From Palaemon carinicauda (taxonomy: Eukaryota > Arthropoda > Malacostraca > Decapoda > Palaemonidae): 64,000 nucleotides of DNA. Shown here in pieces: positions 30,002 through 40,029 of the stretch. Numbering within the stretch: position 1 is the stretch's first letter; every line of letters begins with the position of its first letter. A program made the translations under genes and the position numbers. Location of the stretch: the NCBI RefSeq assembly GCF_036898095.1, contig NC_090731.1, positions 150,463,402 to 150,527,401 on the forward strand, read 5' to 3'. The notes beneath the pieces were generated by a model that saw only the letters and a list, made by a program, of their open reading frames with translations, had not been told where the DNA came from and ran no database searches.

Positions 30002-32506
30002 CAGTGATACCTCGGTAGTCGAACGACTCTATACTCGAACAATTCGGAGTTCGACCAAAATTTTCGAGAAATTTTTGCTGCGGTGCTCGACCAAAAATTC
30101 GGTACTCGACCAGCCGAACACGTGACGACCGCATGGGCTTTGTGATGATCGCGCCATCTCGGCCACTCTCGCTTGTTCGGGAAGCATCAGTTCTCTCGAG
30201 AGCGTCACTCAGACAACGCGCGATCAGCATTCGTTGTGATTTAGTGATTTTCAGTGCTTTTAATTGCTTTTTTAGCTTTCATAATGAGTCCCAAGAAAGT
30301 AATGAGTGTTAAGGGGAAGGAGAAGAGGAAAACAGTGCGAACAACGATCGAGTTGAAGAAGGAAATTATAGCGAAATATGAGAATGGTGTACGAGTGTCC
30401 GATTTAGCGGTAGAATACGGAATGGCGAAGTCGACCATTTCTACGTTTTTAAAGCATAAAGAAATGATTAAGAAGGCGAATGTTGCAACGGGAGTTACGG
30501 CGGTAACTAAGCAAAGGCCACAAGTGATTGAGGAGATGGAAAAGTTGCTTTTAATATTTATTAAAGAAAAACAGTTGGCCGGGGAAAGTGTTAGTGAAGC
30601 GTTCATTTGTGAAAAAGCGTTGCATATCTATGAAGAATTAGTGAAGAAAAGTCCGAGTACCAGTGAAAGTGATTCATTTACATTTAAAGCGAGCAGGGGT
30701 TGGTTTGAAAAGTTTCGTAATAGAACAGGTATTCATCGTGTTACTAGGCATGGGGAGGCAGCTAGTTCGGATCAAATTGCAGCCGATAAATACGTGGGGG
30801 AATTCGATCGGTACATAAATGAACAAAATTTGATCGCACAACAAGTCTTTAATTGTGATGAGACTGGGTTATTTTGGAAGAAAATGCCAGCCAATACGTA
30901 CATTACCAAGGACGAGACGAAGATGCCAGGTCACAAGCCAATGAAAGATAGGCTAACATTGTTGCTGTGTGCAAATGCAAGTGGCGATTGCAAGATCAAA
31001 CCCTTGTTAGTGTACCACTCGGACAACCCCCGGGTGTTCAAACGAAATAATATTTGTAAAAGTGCACTACCAGTTATGTGGCGCTCGAACACTAAATCTT
31101 GGGTCACAAGACAATTCTTTACTGAGTGGATAAACGAAGTGTTTGCCCCCCAGGTTAAGGCTTACCTCATTGAAAAGAGCTTGCCAATGAAATGTCTTCT
31201 GGTTATGGACAATGCTCCTGCACATCCTCCAGGTCTCGAGGATGACTTGAAAGAAGAATACAGCTTTATCAAAATCAAATTCTTGCCCCCCAATACTACT
31301 CCCATACTCCAGCCCATGGACCAACAGGTCATTTCAAATTTCAAAAAACTCTATACCAAGGCCCTTTTCAGAAAGTGTTTTGAAGTGACCAGTGACACGA
31401 AGTTGACCCTAAAGGAATTCTGGAAGGAACACTTCAGCATCCTCAACTCTGTTAACATGATTGACCAAGCTTGGCGAGGTGTGACCTATAGGACATTGAA
31501 CTCTGCCTGGCGTAAGCTGTGGCCATCATGTGTCACAGAGAGGGAGTTTGAAGGTTTCCAACCAGAGGCGGGTCCAAGCACTGCTACCCCTGTAATTTCT
31601 GATGACACTGATGTCGTTGAGGAAATTGTTGTCATGGGCAGGAGTTTGGGGCTTGAGGTCGACAAGGATGATATTGATGAGCTTGTAGAAAGCCATTCTA
31701 CCGAGTTGACTGTGGAGGAATTGTTGCACCTGCAACAACAACAGCAGCAGGATCTGATTGTGGAGCAGGAATCTTCAGAAGAGGATGAGGTAAGGGAGGA
31801 TGTTCCAAGTTCTCTCATCAATGAAATTTGTTCCAAGTGGGCAGATGTGCAGGCTTTTGCTGAAAAATACCACCCAGAAATTGCAGTAGCAAACCGGGCA
31901 GTGCATATGTTTAATGATAGTGTCATGTATCATTTTCGAAGAATACTGCAGAGGAGGAAGAAACAATTAACAATAGACCAGTTTTTCACAAAAGAAAAGA
32001 AAGCTGCTACATCAAAGCCTGTTTCTCCTCCAAAGAAGAGACAAAGAAGAGAAGAAACCCCTGAAATAGATCTGCCCACCCTTTCATTGGAGAGAGAAAC
32101 AACTCCTGAAGGAGAACTACCCCGCCACATCATGGAAGGGGACTCTCCTTCCAAGCAGTAACCTCCCCCTTCCATCCTCTCCACATCCATCCCTGTATGC
32201 CATCGAACCGCTGCTCAAAGGTATGTTCACTACAGTACAGAAAATGGTTTAAAATTGTTTTATTTTAGTACAGTAAATGGTTTAAAATTGTTTTATAGGA
32301 TTTTCTGACCAATTTCATACACATTTAGATAATTATTGTTGTTTAGGTACACGTTTTATTAATATTTTGGGCCTGTTCGAGTGCTTGGGAACGGAATAGA
32401 ATATATACCATTATTTCTTATGGGGAAAAAAAATTCGGTACTCGAACAAATCGGAGGTCGAACACGGATCTCGAACGGATTATGGTCGAGTACCGAGGTA
32501 TCACTG
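30002..32506 (+). mobile_element. Tigger/pogo transposon T3, complete
   Basis: 2,505 bp. Terminal inverted repeats CAGTGATACCTCGGTA at both ends, 16 bp perfect. Target duplication TA at 30000-30001 and 32507-32508. Subterminal regions at both ends repeat CTCGAAC/GTCGAAC motifs, possible transposase-binding sites. It carries one intact transposase gene and sits inside the right arm of a mini-element. It belongs to a different Tigger family from T1/T2. Confidence 0.95.
30284..32161 (+). CDS. Tigger T3 transposase, intact, 625 residues
   Basis: ATG at 30284 gives MSPKKVMSVKGKEKRK; the longer frame to 30254 begins with GTG and is not needed. N-terminal HTH (ELKKEIIAKYENGVRVSDLA), CENP-B-type second DNA-binding domain (FKASRGWFEKFRNRTGIHRV, HGEAASSD; residues about 140-175), DDE core with NCDETGLFWKKMP, VMDNAPAHPP and LPPNTTPILQPMDQQVISNF, giving all three catalytic aspartates. 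An acidic/Gln-rich linker (LHLQQQQQQDL) follows, then HFRRILQRRKKQLTIDQFF, where QLTIDQFF fits the PCNA-binding PIP-box Q-x-x-I-x-x-F-F. The enzyme cuts and joins the element at TA sites in the nucleus. Length is normal for a Tigger transposase. With matched ends it may be active, or only recently dead. Confidence 0.95.
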   Translation: MSPKKVMSVKGKEKRKTVRTTIELKKEIIAKYENGVRVSDLAVEYGMAKSTISTFLKHKEMIKKANVATGVTAVTKQRPQVIEEMEKLLLIFIKEKQLAGESVSEAFICEKALHIYEELVKKSPSTSESDSFTFKASRGWFEKFRNRTGIHRVTRHGEAASSDQIAADKYVGEFDRYINEQNLIAQQVFNCDETGLFWKKMPANTYITKDETKMPGHKPMKDRLTLLLCANASGDCKIKPLLVYHSDNPRVFKRNNICKSALPVMWRSNTKSWVTRQFFTEWINEVFAPQVKAYLIEKSLPMKCLLVMDNAPAHPPGLEDDLKEEYSFIKIKFLPPNTTPILQPMDQQVISNFKKLYTKALFRKCFEVTSDTKLTLKEFWKEHFSILNSVNMIDQAWRGVTYRTLNSAWRKLWPSCVTEREFEGFQPEAGPSTATPVISDDTDVVEEIVVMGRSLGLEVDKDDIDELVESHSTELTVEELLHLQQQQQQDLIVEQESSEEDEVREDVPSSLINEICSKWADVQAFAEKYHPEIAVANRAVHMFNDSVMYHFRRILQRRKKQLTIDQFFTKEKKAATSKPVSPPKKRQRREETPEIDLPTLSLERETTPEGELPRHIMEGDSPSKQ

Positions 32507-32508
32507 TA

Positions 32509-32516
32509 ACATTTTT
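32509..32516. mobile_element. Mini-element, last bases of the right arm
   Basis: ACATTTTT, preceded by A: completes the inverted arm begun at 29944-30001. Its final TTTTT is shared with the first bases of the DIRS A2 left terminal repeat. Confidence 0.7.
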
Positions 32517-32954
32517 CAATATTAAACTTAGCCGGTGATCATATAAGCTGATTCACACCCAGGGGGGTGGGTAGAGACCAGCATTACATGTTTACATTAT
32601 TATGAGCTAAGTATTTTGTATTTCATTTTAGCAGTTATTCAAAATAACAAACATAAAATAAATAAGTACCTGGTAAGGAAGTCGACTTGAACAATTACTC
32701 TGCCTTTTTAAGTACGTCTTCCTTACGGAGCCTCGCGATCCTCTTAGGATGCTGAGCGACCCCTAGGATCTGAAGTATCAAGGGTTGCAACCCATACAAC
32801 AGGACCTCATCAAAACCTCTAATCTAGGCGCTTCTCAAGAAATGACTTTGACCACCCGCCAAATCAAGTAGGATGCGAAAGGCTTCTTAGCCTTCCGGAC
32901 AACCCAAAAACAATAATAAAACATTTCAAGAGAAAGATTAAAAAGGTTATGGAA

Positions 32955-34090
32955 TTAGGGAATTGTAGTGGTTGAGCCCTCACCCACTACTGCACTCGTT
33001 GCTACGAATGGTCCCAGAGTGTAGCAGTTCTCGTAAAGAGACTGGACATTCTTAAGATAAAAAGACGCGAACACTGATTTGCTTTTCCAATAGGTTGCGT
33101 CGATTATACTTTGCAGAGATCTATTTTGTTTAAAGGCCACGGAAGTTGCGACAGCTCTAACTTCGTGTGTCCTTACCTTCAGCAAAGCTTGGTCTTCCTC
33201 ATTCAGATGGGAATGAGCTTCTCGTATTAACAGTCTGATAAAATAGGATAAAGCATTCTTTGACATAGGCAAAGATGGATTCTTAACTGAACACCATAAA
33301 GCTTCAGACGGGCCTCGTAAAGGTTTTTAAATAGAACTTAAGAGCTCTTACAGGACATAAGACTCTTTCTAGTTCATTTCCAACCATACGATAAGTTTGG
33401 AATATCGAACGATATTGGTCAAGGCCGAGAAGGCAGCTCGTGTTTGGCTAGAAAACCAAGTTGTAGAACATGTAGCCGTTTCGGATGAGAATCCGATGTT
33501 CTTGCTGAAGGCATGAATCTCACTGACTCTTTTAGCTGTGGCTAAGCATATCAGGAAAAGAGTCTTTAAGGTGAGATCTTTCAGGGAGGCTGATTGTAGC
33601 GGTTCGAACCTGTCTGACATAAGGAATCTTAGTACCACGTCTAAATTCCAACCAGGTGTAACCAAACGACGCTCCTTCGTGGTCTCAAAAGACTTAAGGA
33701 GGTCCTGTAGATCTTTATTGTTGGAAAGATCTAAGCCTCTGTGACGGAAGACTGATGCCAACATGCTTCTGTAACCCTTGATAGTGGGAGCTGAAAGAGA
33801 TCGTTCTTTCCTCAGATATAAGAGAAAGTCAGCTATTTGAGTTACAGAGGTACTGGTCGAGGATACGGATACTGACTTGCACCAGTTTCGGAAGATTTCC
33901 CACTTCGATTGGTAGACTCTAAGGGTGGATGTTCTCCTTGCTCTAGCAATCGCTCTGGCTGCCTCCTTCGAAAAGCCTCTAGCTCTCGCGAGTCTTTCGA
34001 TAGTCTGAAGGCAGTCAGACGAAGAGCGTGGAGGCCTTGGTGTACCTTCTTTACGCGTGGCTGACGTAGAAGGTCCACCCTTAGGGGAAG
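32955..34090 (-). pseudogene. DIRS A2 tyrosine recombinase, frameshifted
   Basis: The core-binding domain starts near 33930 (VYQSKWEIFRNWCKSVSV, TSVTQIADFLLYLRKERSLS). The first catalytic Arg is in ATAKRVSEIHAFSKNIGF near 33530. After a disturbed stretch (33300-33480) the C-terminal part 32955-33272 follows, with His-x-x-Arg in THEVRAVATSVAF and tyrosine in SVFASFYLKNV. It ends STTTIP. All catalytic residues visible by eye are present, but the middle is broken. Function: integration of the DNA copy by recombination. Confidence 0.87.
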
Positions 34091-35024
34091 TGTTCTGGGA
34101 ACGTCTACTAGCCATCGAAGTACCTCAGTGAGCCATTCTCTCGCGGGCCAGAGGGAAGCAACTAGCGTCAACCTTGTCCCTTCGTGAGAGGCGAACTTCT
34201 GCAGTACCTTGTTGACAATCTTGAACGGAGGGAATGCATATAGATCTAGATGTGACCAATCTAGTAGAAAGGCATCTATATGAACTGCTGCTGGGTCCGG
34301 GATTGGTGAGCAAAATATTGGGAGCCTCTTGGTCATCGAGGTTGCGAAGAGATCTATGGTTGGCTGGCCCCAGGTGGCCCAAAGTCTCTTGCATACATCC
34401 TTGTGGAGGGTCCATTCTGTTGGAATTATTTGTCCCTTCCGAATGAGACAATCTGCCATGACATTCAAGTTGCCTTGGATGAACCTCGTTACTAGTGATA
34501 TGTCTAGACCTTTTGACCAGGTGAGGAGGTCCCTTGCGATCTCGTACAATGTCAGAGAGTAGGTCCCTCCTTGCTTGGAGATGTACGCCAAAGCCGTGGT
34601 GTTGTCCAAGTTCACCTCCACCACTTTGCCTTGAAGGAGAGACCTGAAGCTTTTCCAGGTCAGACGTACTGCCAGTAGCTCCTTGCAGTTGAAATGCATT
34701 GTCCTTTGACTCGAGTTCCATGATCCCGAGCATTCCCTACCGTCTAATGTCGCACCCCAGCCTACGTCCGAGAAGAGAACGTGGTTGGGAGTCTGAACAG
34801 TCAGGGGAAGACCCTCTCTAAGGTTGATATAGTCCTTTCACCAAGTCAGACAAGACTTTATCTTTCCGGAAACCGGGATCGAGACCGCTTCTAGCGTCTT
34901 GTCCTTTTTCCAGTGAAAAGCTAGATGGTATAGAAGAGGACGGAGGAGTAGTCTTCCTAGTGACACAAATTGATCCACGGATGACAGTGTCCCTACCAGA
35001 CTCATCCACAGCCTGACTGGGCAG
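34091..35024 (-). pseudogene. DIRS A2 RT thumb and RNase H
   Basis: RNase H in the frame 33842-34699: HFNCKELLAVRLTWKSF, VNLDNTTALAYISKQGG, NLNVMADCLIRKGQIIPTEW, TIDLFATSMTKRLP, AFPPFKIVNKVLQ. Upstream, 34700-35010 holds sequence equivalent to the RT thumb of A1 (VIRGSICVTRKTTPPSSSIP against LIPGAVCLTRETTPSASPVP near 900-1000). The YLDD-containing palm is not here; gag-like sequence joins near 35025. Confidence 0.82.
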
Positions 35025-35750
35025 CGTTCCTTCTTCAGCATCTTCTGGGGGCTGATCGTCTTGTTCAGCAATGTCCTCATCAGAGGGTTCCTCATCCGAA
35101 ACTGATGGGGAAACGGCAACGGAGTGGGCAACGTCTGACTCGCTGAATCCGGTCGCACTGGTGGATGCGTGACGGAGCCGGACGCAATATCATGGCACTG
35201 CTGCACAGTCTGTGAACTGTCAACAACCATGGGTGCGCGAGGAAGTACAGCGTCAACCCGAAACTGTCTAGACTGTCTGGGTTGTGCAGTCAACACCCAA
35301 CCGGGTTGCTGAGGTTGACGCACTGCGTCACAACAAGTCACCTCTGCTGGTTGTTGAACGTCCTGAACGTCAACAACCACCTCCGAGCGTCGCTTAACGT
35401 CAACGTGCGACTGGCAACCCACACTGGGTCGCATCGGTGGAGGAACCACCTCAACTGGCAGACGCGAGTAGGTTACCTCAGCGTCAACAGGGCGCACAAC
35501 CGACCGGTTGGAAGGTTGTTGGCCAGAAGGAGGAACCACCTCAACTGGCAGACGCGAGTAGGTTACCTCAGCGTCAACAGGGCGCACAACCAACCGGTTG
35601 GAAGGTTGTTGGCCAGAAGGTTCTTCTCCGCATTTAAGTCCTCTATCAAGGACGCAAGCTTGGACTGCATGTCTTGCAGCAAAGCCCATTTAGGGTCTAC
35701 GGGAGCAGGTGTGGCAACAGACGGGGTTAGCGACTGAGGCGGAACCATTT
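35025..35750 (-). pseudogene. Second, partial gag block in DIRS A2 in place of the RT palm
   Basis: This minus-strand block reads VDPKWALLQDMQSKLASLIEDLNAEK near 35640-35700, then a Val/Asp/Gln-rich repetitive part and an acidic end (EPSDEDIAEQDDQPPEDAEE near 35040-35095). The same segment type occurs in the normal gag position of the same element (VDPKWSLLQTMQSQLTSLMRDF near 36870-36930). So gag sequence occurs twice and the palm is lost. Confidence 0.7.
35439..35618. repeat. 90-bp in-frame tandem duplication in A2 second gag block
   Basis: Two near-identical 90-bp units (35439-35528, 35529-35618), starting GGAGGAACCACCTCAACTGG. They encode a 30-residue repeat containing PSGQQPSNR and VVRPVDAEVTYSRLP. 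Confidence 0.92.
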
Positions 35751-37345
35751 ACCATCCCTGAAAGCCTTGTTATGTGTGACATAATAGTACAGCAAAACTT
35801 CAAAGGCTCGACAAAAGTTGTGAAGTTGACCCGTAAACAACTTGGAGCGTCTCCTGGCTAGGCGCCAGGGCGAGTCTACCAGAATTGAGAAGTCTAACTG
35901 GGCAGAGGCATGAACTCCCAAGCCGAGAACTTCTCTCGTGTCCTATCAGACTCTCGCTCTATAAGCCAGTTTAAAAGAAGGGAAATCAAAGGCTGTATCC
36001 CTAAAACTCCTCCTGGTGCAAATACCAGTCGCCTAGCCAACGTAACGCTCTCTAGGAGAGCGAGAGAGCACTAGCTTAAAAACAACGGCTTCGAAGTAGC
36101 TAGGCCTAGTGTAAGTTCTGACGTTTAGGTGAACGAGGAGCAGCAGTTACAAGATCCGGACGAAGATCCTTAAAAAATCATCATGATTTAATTAAAGTCC
36201 ATAGGAGGCTAAGCAGCTTAAGGCTCCTCTCCAAATGACAGAGTCCTCAAGGGAATATCAGTAGGAGGGAGAACAGTACTTTCTCATCTACAGGAACCTT
36301 GTCCGATAAAAGCTAGGTTATCTCAGTGAGTCTCTCACTGGTGCATTAGTAGCAGACCAGAAGGCAACGTCATGTAACTGCTTGACAGTCTGTGAACTGT
36401 CAACAACTGAACTGTCAACCACAACAGGTGTGTGAGGACATACAGCACTGGTGCATTAGTAGCAGACCAGAAGGCAACGTCATGTAACTGCTTGACAGTC
36501 TGTGAACTGTCAACAACTGAACTGTCAACCACAACAGGTGCGTGAGGACATAGTGTTCACTCGAGACTGCTTTGACTGTCTATACTGAGCAGTCAAAACA
36601 ACTCTAGAATGCGGAGGTTGACGCACCGCGTCAAAACAAAACAACTTAGACTGTTGTTGTACCTCGCGAACGTCAACGGAAGGTTCCGTGCGTTACTGAA
36701 CGTCAACATGCGGCTGGCAGGGTACACTGGAACGCATGGGTGGCGGGACTCTCTCAGCTGGAGTGCGGCAGAAGGTTGCCTCAGCGTCCACAGGACGCAC
36801 AACCGTGTTGGTTGTAGGCTAGAGGTTGGTGCAGTGTCAACCTTCTCCGCACGAAAGTCCCGCATCAATGACGTTAACTGAGACTGCATGGTCTGCAGCA
36901 AAGACCACTTAGGGTCTACAGGAGCAGGTGCGGCAACAGACGGTGTGACTGCCTGATGCGGTACCGCTTTGTCTCTCTTAGGAGGTGAGCAGTCGTCGGA
37001 AGACTGCAGCGAGTCCGAACTGACCCAGTGGCTACAACTGGGCCGTTGGACTTGCGCGGAAGGGACCGACTTGCGCTTAATAAGCTGCGAGACCTTGGTC
37101 CATGGTTTCTTACGAGAAACCTCTTCCGCAGACGAGAAATAAATGGGCTCTCTCGTCTTTGTGTGGGTGGGGCGATCTTGGTTAGATACGCCCGAAACCA
37201 CGGAGGGAAACGTCTGTTCGTTGATCAAGGCCTGACGAACCCATAAGTCGTTCAACATTACTTCTCCCCTGGGCTTGGGAGCTTGCAAGAGGTCCCGGAC
37301 TAGGTGAACGACAGGCACGAACAGACGAACCCTCGGACGCAACAC
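35751..37345 (-). pseudogene. DIRS A2 gag-like region
   Basis: It begins near 37345 with RPRVRLFVPVVHLVRDLLQA, as in A1. Further on: VDPKWSLLQTMQSQL, then a repetitive segment, and near 35727-35921 the gag core end (RAFEVLLYYYVTHNKAFRDG). Open segments change frame often. Two 110-bp tandem units inside it (36336-36555) would shift the frame. The N-terminal Cys motif of B and C is not seen here. Confidence 0.6.
36336..36555. repeat. 110-bp tandem duplication in A2 gag
   Basis: Two units, 36336-36445 and 36446-36555, beginning CACTGGTGCATTAGTAGCAG, nearly identical. The length is not a multiple of three. Confidence 0.9.
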
Positions 37346-38712
37346 TGTAACACTTTGCGCATATCACTTTATCACTTCGATTTTCTGTTTTGCACTTATT
37401 TCACTGAAATCGAAACTTTTACTGATTTCTACCTGAAACACGCAATTCTACCCTTCATTAAAAGGTAGTAATTGCGAAAACAGTCGTATAATGCAGCTCA
37501 TTAATACTAGCAAAAACAGAAAACATATATAAAGATAAAGAATTCAGTGGCTGGGAAAGAGACTAAACACTAGTTCAAATAAACTACGTTTACAATCTCT
37601 CACCGCACATAGCCTGGGGACAAGAATAAAACCCTAGAAACGTTTTACCTTCTTCCCCGTACAGCGACTAGGGAGGAGAGTAGGCCTAACACGAGAACAA
37701 CGTTACCCGCTTGAACGGAACGTTTTTCTCCTCTCTCTCCCTCCGTCTCTATCTCTCTCTCTCTCTCTTTCTCTCTTGATTTCGCACCTAAGAGAAGAGC
37801 CCAATTATATATCCTCAAAAAAACATGTTATTTGACTAAAGGAAAAAACTGAAAGGTTTTCCAAATAAAAAGTTCCTTTAATTTAGAATTTAAAACATTT
37901 AAGCTAAGAAAGAATGAACGAAACGTCAGAATCGATTTACTCTTACTGCAAAGTGAAACCGTGATACACTCTCTCTCTCTATCGTAACGATAGAGCGCAT
38001 GTTGAACGTCCTGAACGTCAACAACTGCGTAGTCTAAAAAACTAAACGTTAGTTCATCTTTGAAAACAGTACGAAGACTATCAAAGAAATTCTTTCATAA
38101 AACATTAAATTTAAAAAGTTTTAAATTCTTTAAAGGCTAAATACGATATAACGGGCTCAACGTTGATTAACTTCGGTTCCAAGTTAGGACCGCCTACTAT
38201 CAGGAAAGGTCGCATATAAACAAAACATAAAAATTTATTTTTATATGTTTATAATAAATGGAAAGTTAATCGAAGAGGCCTAATAAAGGCGGAGAGATAT
38301 AAAATATATAGATCTATAACGTGTTAAGCAAAATTACTAAAAACCTAAACACACTTCCGTCTAAGGGAAGGGTCGGCCATTTAAAAGTGAAAGAGAATCC
38401 ATACTCTCTTTGTCACCATAATTAAATCTATCCAAAACGAGTTCAAGTTTTGAGATGAAGATAAAACACCTGCATAGCGAAAGCTCAAAACTAGAATAGT
38501 GTACTTCACCAAATAGTTGTGAAAACAAATCCAGTTAGTAACAGCGTATTAGTAGGTCTTGCCGGTAGCCAGACAGAGAGAAAATTGGTTCTTTGTTTAC
38601 TTGGAGTACTAAGTACCTGCTCGACAGATGGCGCTGTTGATGTACACCTCCACCTGCATAGCGATCGCTGGCGTATTTTGACCGTAGGTTTTTCTGTCGA
38701 GCAACAGAGTTG
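37346..38712. other. DIRS A2 5' leader and terminal region
   Basis: About 1.37 kb without a gene. It aligns with 3240-4649 in A1 and holds a (CT)n stretch at 37745-37775. The final part (38590-38712) is the sequence that the mini-element at 29704 carries in inverted form. Confidence 0.75.
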
Positions 38713-38753
38713 CAGCTTATATGATCACCGGCTAAGTTTAATATTGAAAAAGG

Positions 38754-39034
38754 AAACGTAAGAAAAGGAAGATAATAAGCACTGTTAATAACGGACCGAA
38801 CAGATGAACCACACAATGCACACGAGAACAGAGAACTGACCGACGTGACGCTCAATAGCGTCCCTCTGACATGCTGCCGTCTACCAGCGTAAACAGGAAA
38901 TTACGATCGACGCTTCGAGAAAATTCTACGTGTATGATCTACGTCGGATGTTGGAGCATGATTTCGGGTGTCAAGACGAAAATTTGATCAAATCTTACTT
39001 CGGGTGTTGGAACAATCGTATGTAGAGGTTCCAC
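38754..39034 (-). mobile_element. Tigger T2, 5' leader and right terminal repeat
   Basis: Resumes T2 after DIRS A2. The leader aligns with T1 at 13400-13550. The end reads CGTATGTAGAGGTTCCACT, the inverted copy of the start at 27488. Confidence 0.85.
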
Positions 39035-39089
39035 TTACAATGATTAACCTCTATGTACACAAATACTTTGCTTTGCTGAATTTTTCTGC

Positions 39090-39900
39090 TGCTTTTGTGT
39101 TTGTTTATGCACACACAGTCCACTGCAGAACAAAGGCTTCAGACATGTCCTTCCACTCCTGTCCGTTTATGGTTTTATATGTCAGTTTATACCAACAAAA
39201 TTTCCTAAGTATCAATCCATCATTTTCTCTTCCTTCCCCTGCTTCTTTTGCGATCTTTAGGGACCCAGTCTGTTATTCTTGATGTCTATTTACTATCTGT
39301 CATTCTAATTAATTGTCCTGCACATGTCCATTACTTTTTCTTGCATGTTGTTAGAATATCCTCTGCTTTAGTTTGCTCTCGTATCCACATTTCTTTTTTT
39401 TTCTGTCTATTAGTGTTAATTCCATCAATATTCTTTCCATAGCACTTTGAGATGTAACTAACTTATGTTCTAAGCCTTTAGTAAGGCTCCAATTTTCTGA
39501 TGCATGAGTTGATACTGGTAGGACCATCTGATTAAATACTTTTCTTTTTAGGGAAAGCGGCAGTTTACATTTCACATTCTAATTTTGCTTATAAAAGCTC
39601 TCTATCCCATGCTTATTCTTTTAATTTCGGACTAATGTCCAGGGTGAACACTTACTGTGTTCTAAGTACGTATATTCATTGACAACATCTAGAGGTTTGT
39701 CCATAACTCTTATTAGATGTGTCTAGATTTTTATTGAACATCTTAGTTTTACTTATATTAATTTTAAGTCATACATCTCTATTCAAATCTACTATCATCT
39801 TTAGCAATTCCTCCCATGATTCACTAAACAAAACTGTCATCTGGCAATCATAAGTTTAGGTATTCCGCATTAATGTTTGAAGTGTGCTACACGCCTGAAC
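39090..39900 (-). pseudogene. RTE-like non-LTR retrotransposon fragment, 3' end of the RT gene
   Basis: The minus strand holds the region after the catalytic Asp pair (SESWEELLKMIVDLNR near 39810), the thumb (KLPLSLKRKVFNQMVLPVST, LTKGLEHKLVTSQSAMERIL at 39440-39570) and the C-terminal part, where WAGHIMR- and EAFVLQWT-like pieces of the family can be traced at 39115-39340. Several shifts; a 5'-truncated relic. Confidence 0.7.
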
Positions 39901-40029
39901 CACAAACTAACAGTACTGGAGGAAGCCTTCTAACACCCCTGGGACAGGATGGTAATCTACCCCTTTCCAATTTGTGCCTGATCTGTCAATTCTTGAACAA
40001 AATCAGATTATCATAAAACCTAAGAGTGA

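Larger units (their letters stand above)
32512..38751 (-). mobile_element. DIRS-like retroelement A2 with perfect 39-bp inverted repeats, rearranged
   Basis: The left end (32512-32550) and the inverted right end (38713-38751) are identical over 39 bp (core TTAGCCGGTGATCATATAAG). The minus strand order is 5' leader, gag, a second partial gag block, RT thumb/RNase H, tyrosine recombinase, 3' noncoding. The reverse-transcriptase palm is absent. It has no target-site duplication, as expected for tyrosine-recombinase elements. It lies in Tigger T2 just upstream of its start codon, together with the mini-element. Confidence 0.88.

Noticed and set aside
38590..38751. Ordinary target-site duplication around DIRS A2
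   Set aside because: No short direct repeat flanks the element; tyrosine-recombinase elements normally make none.
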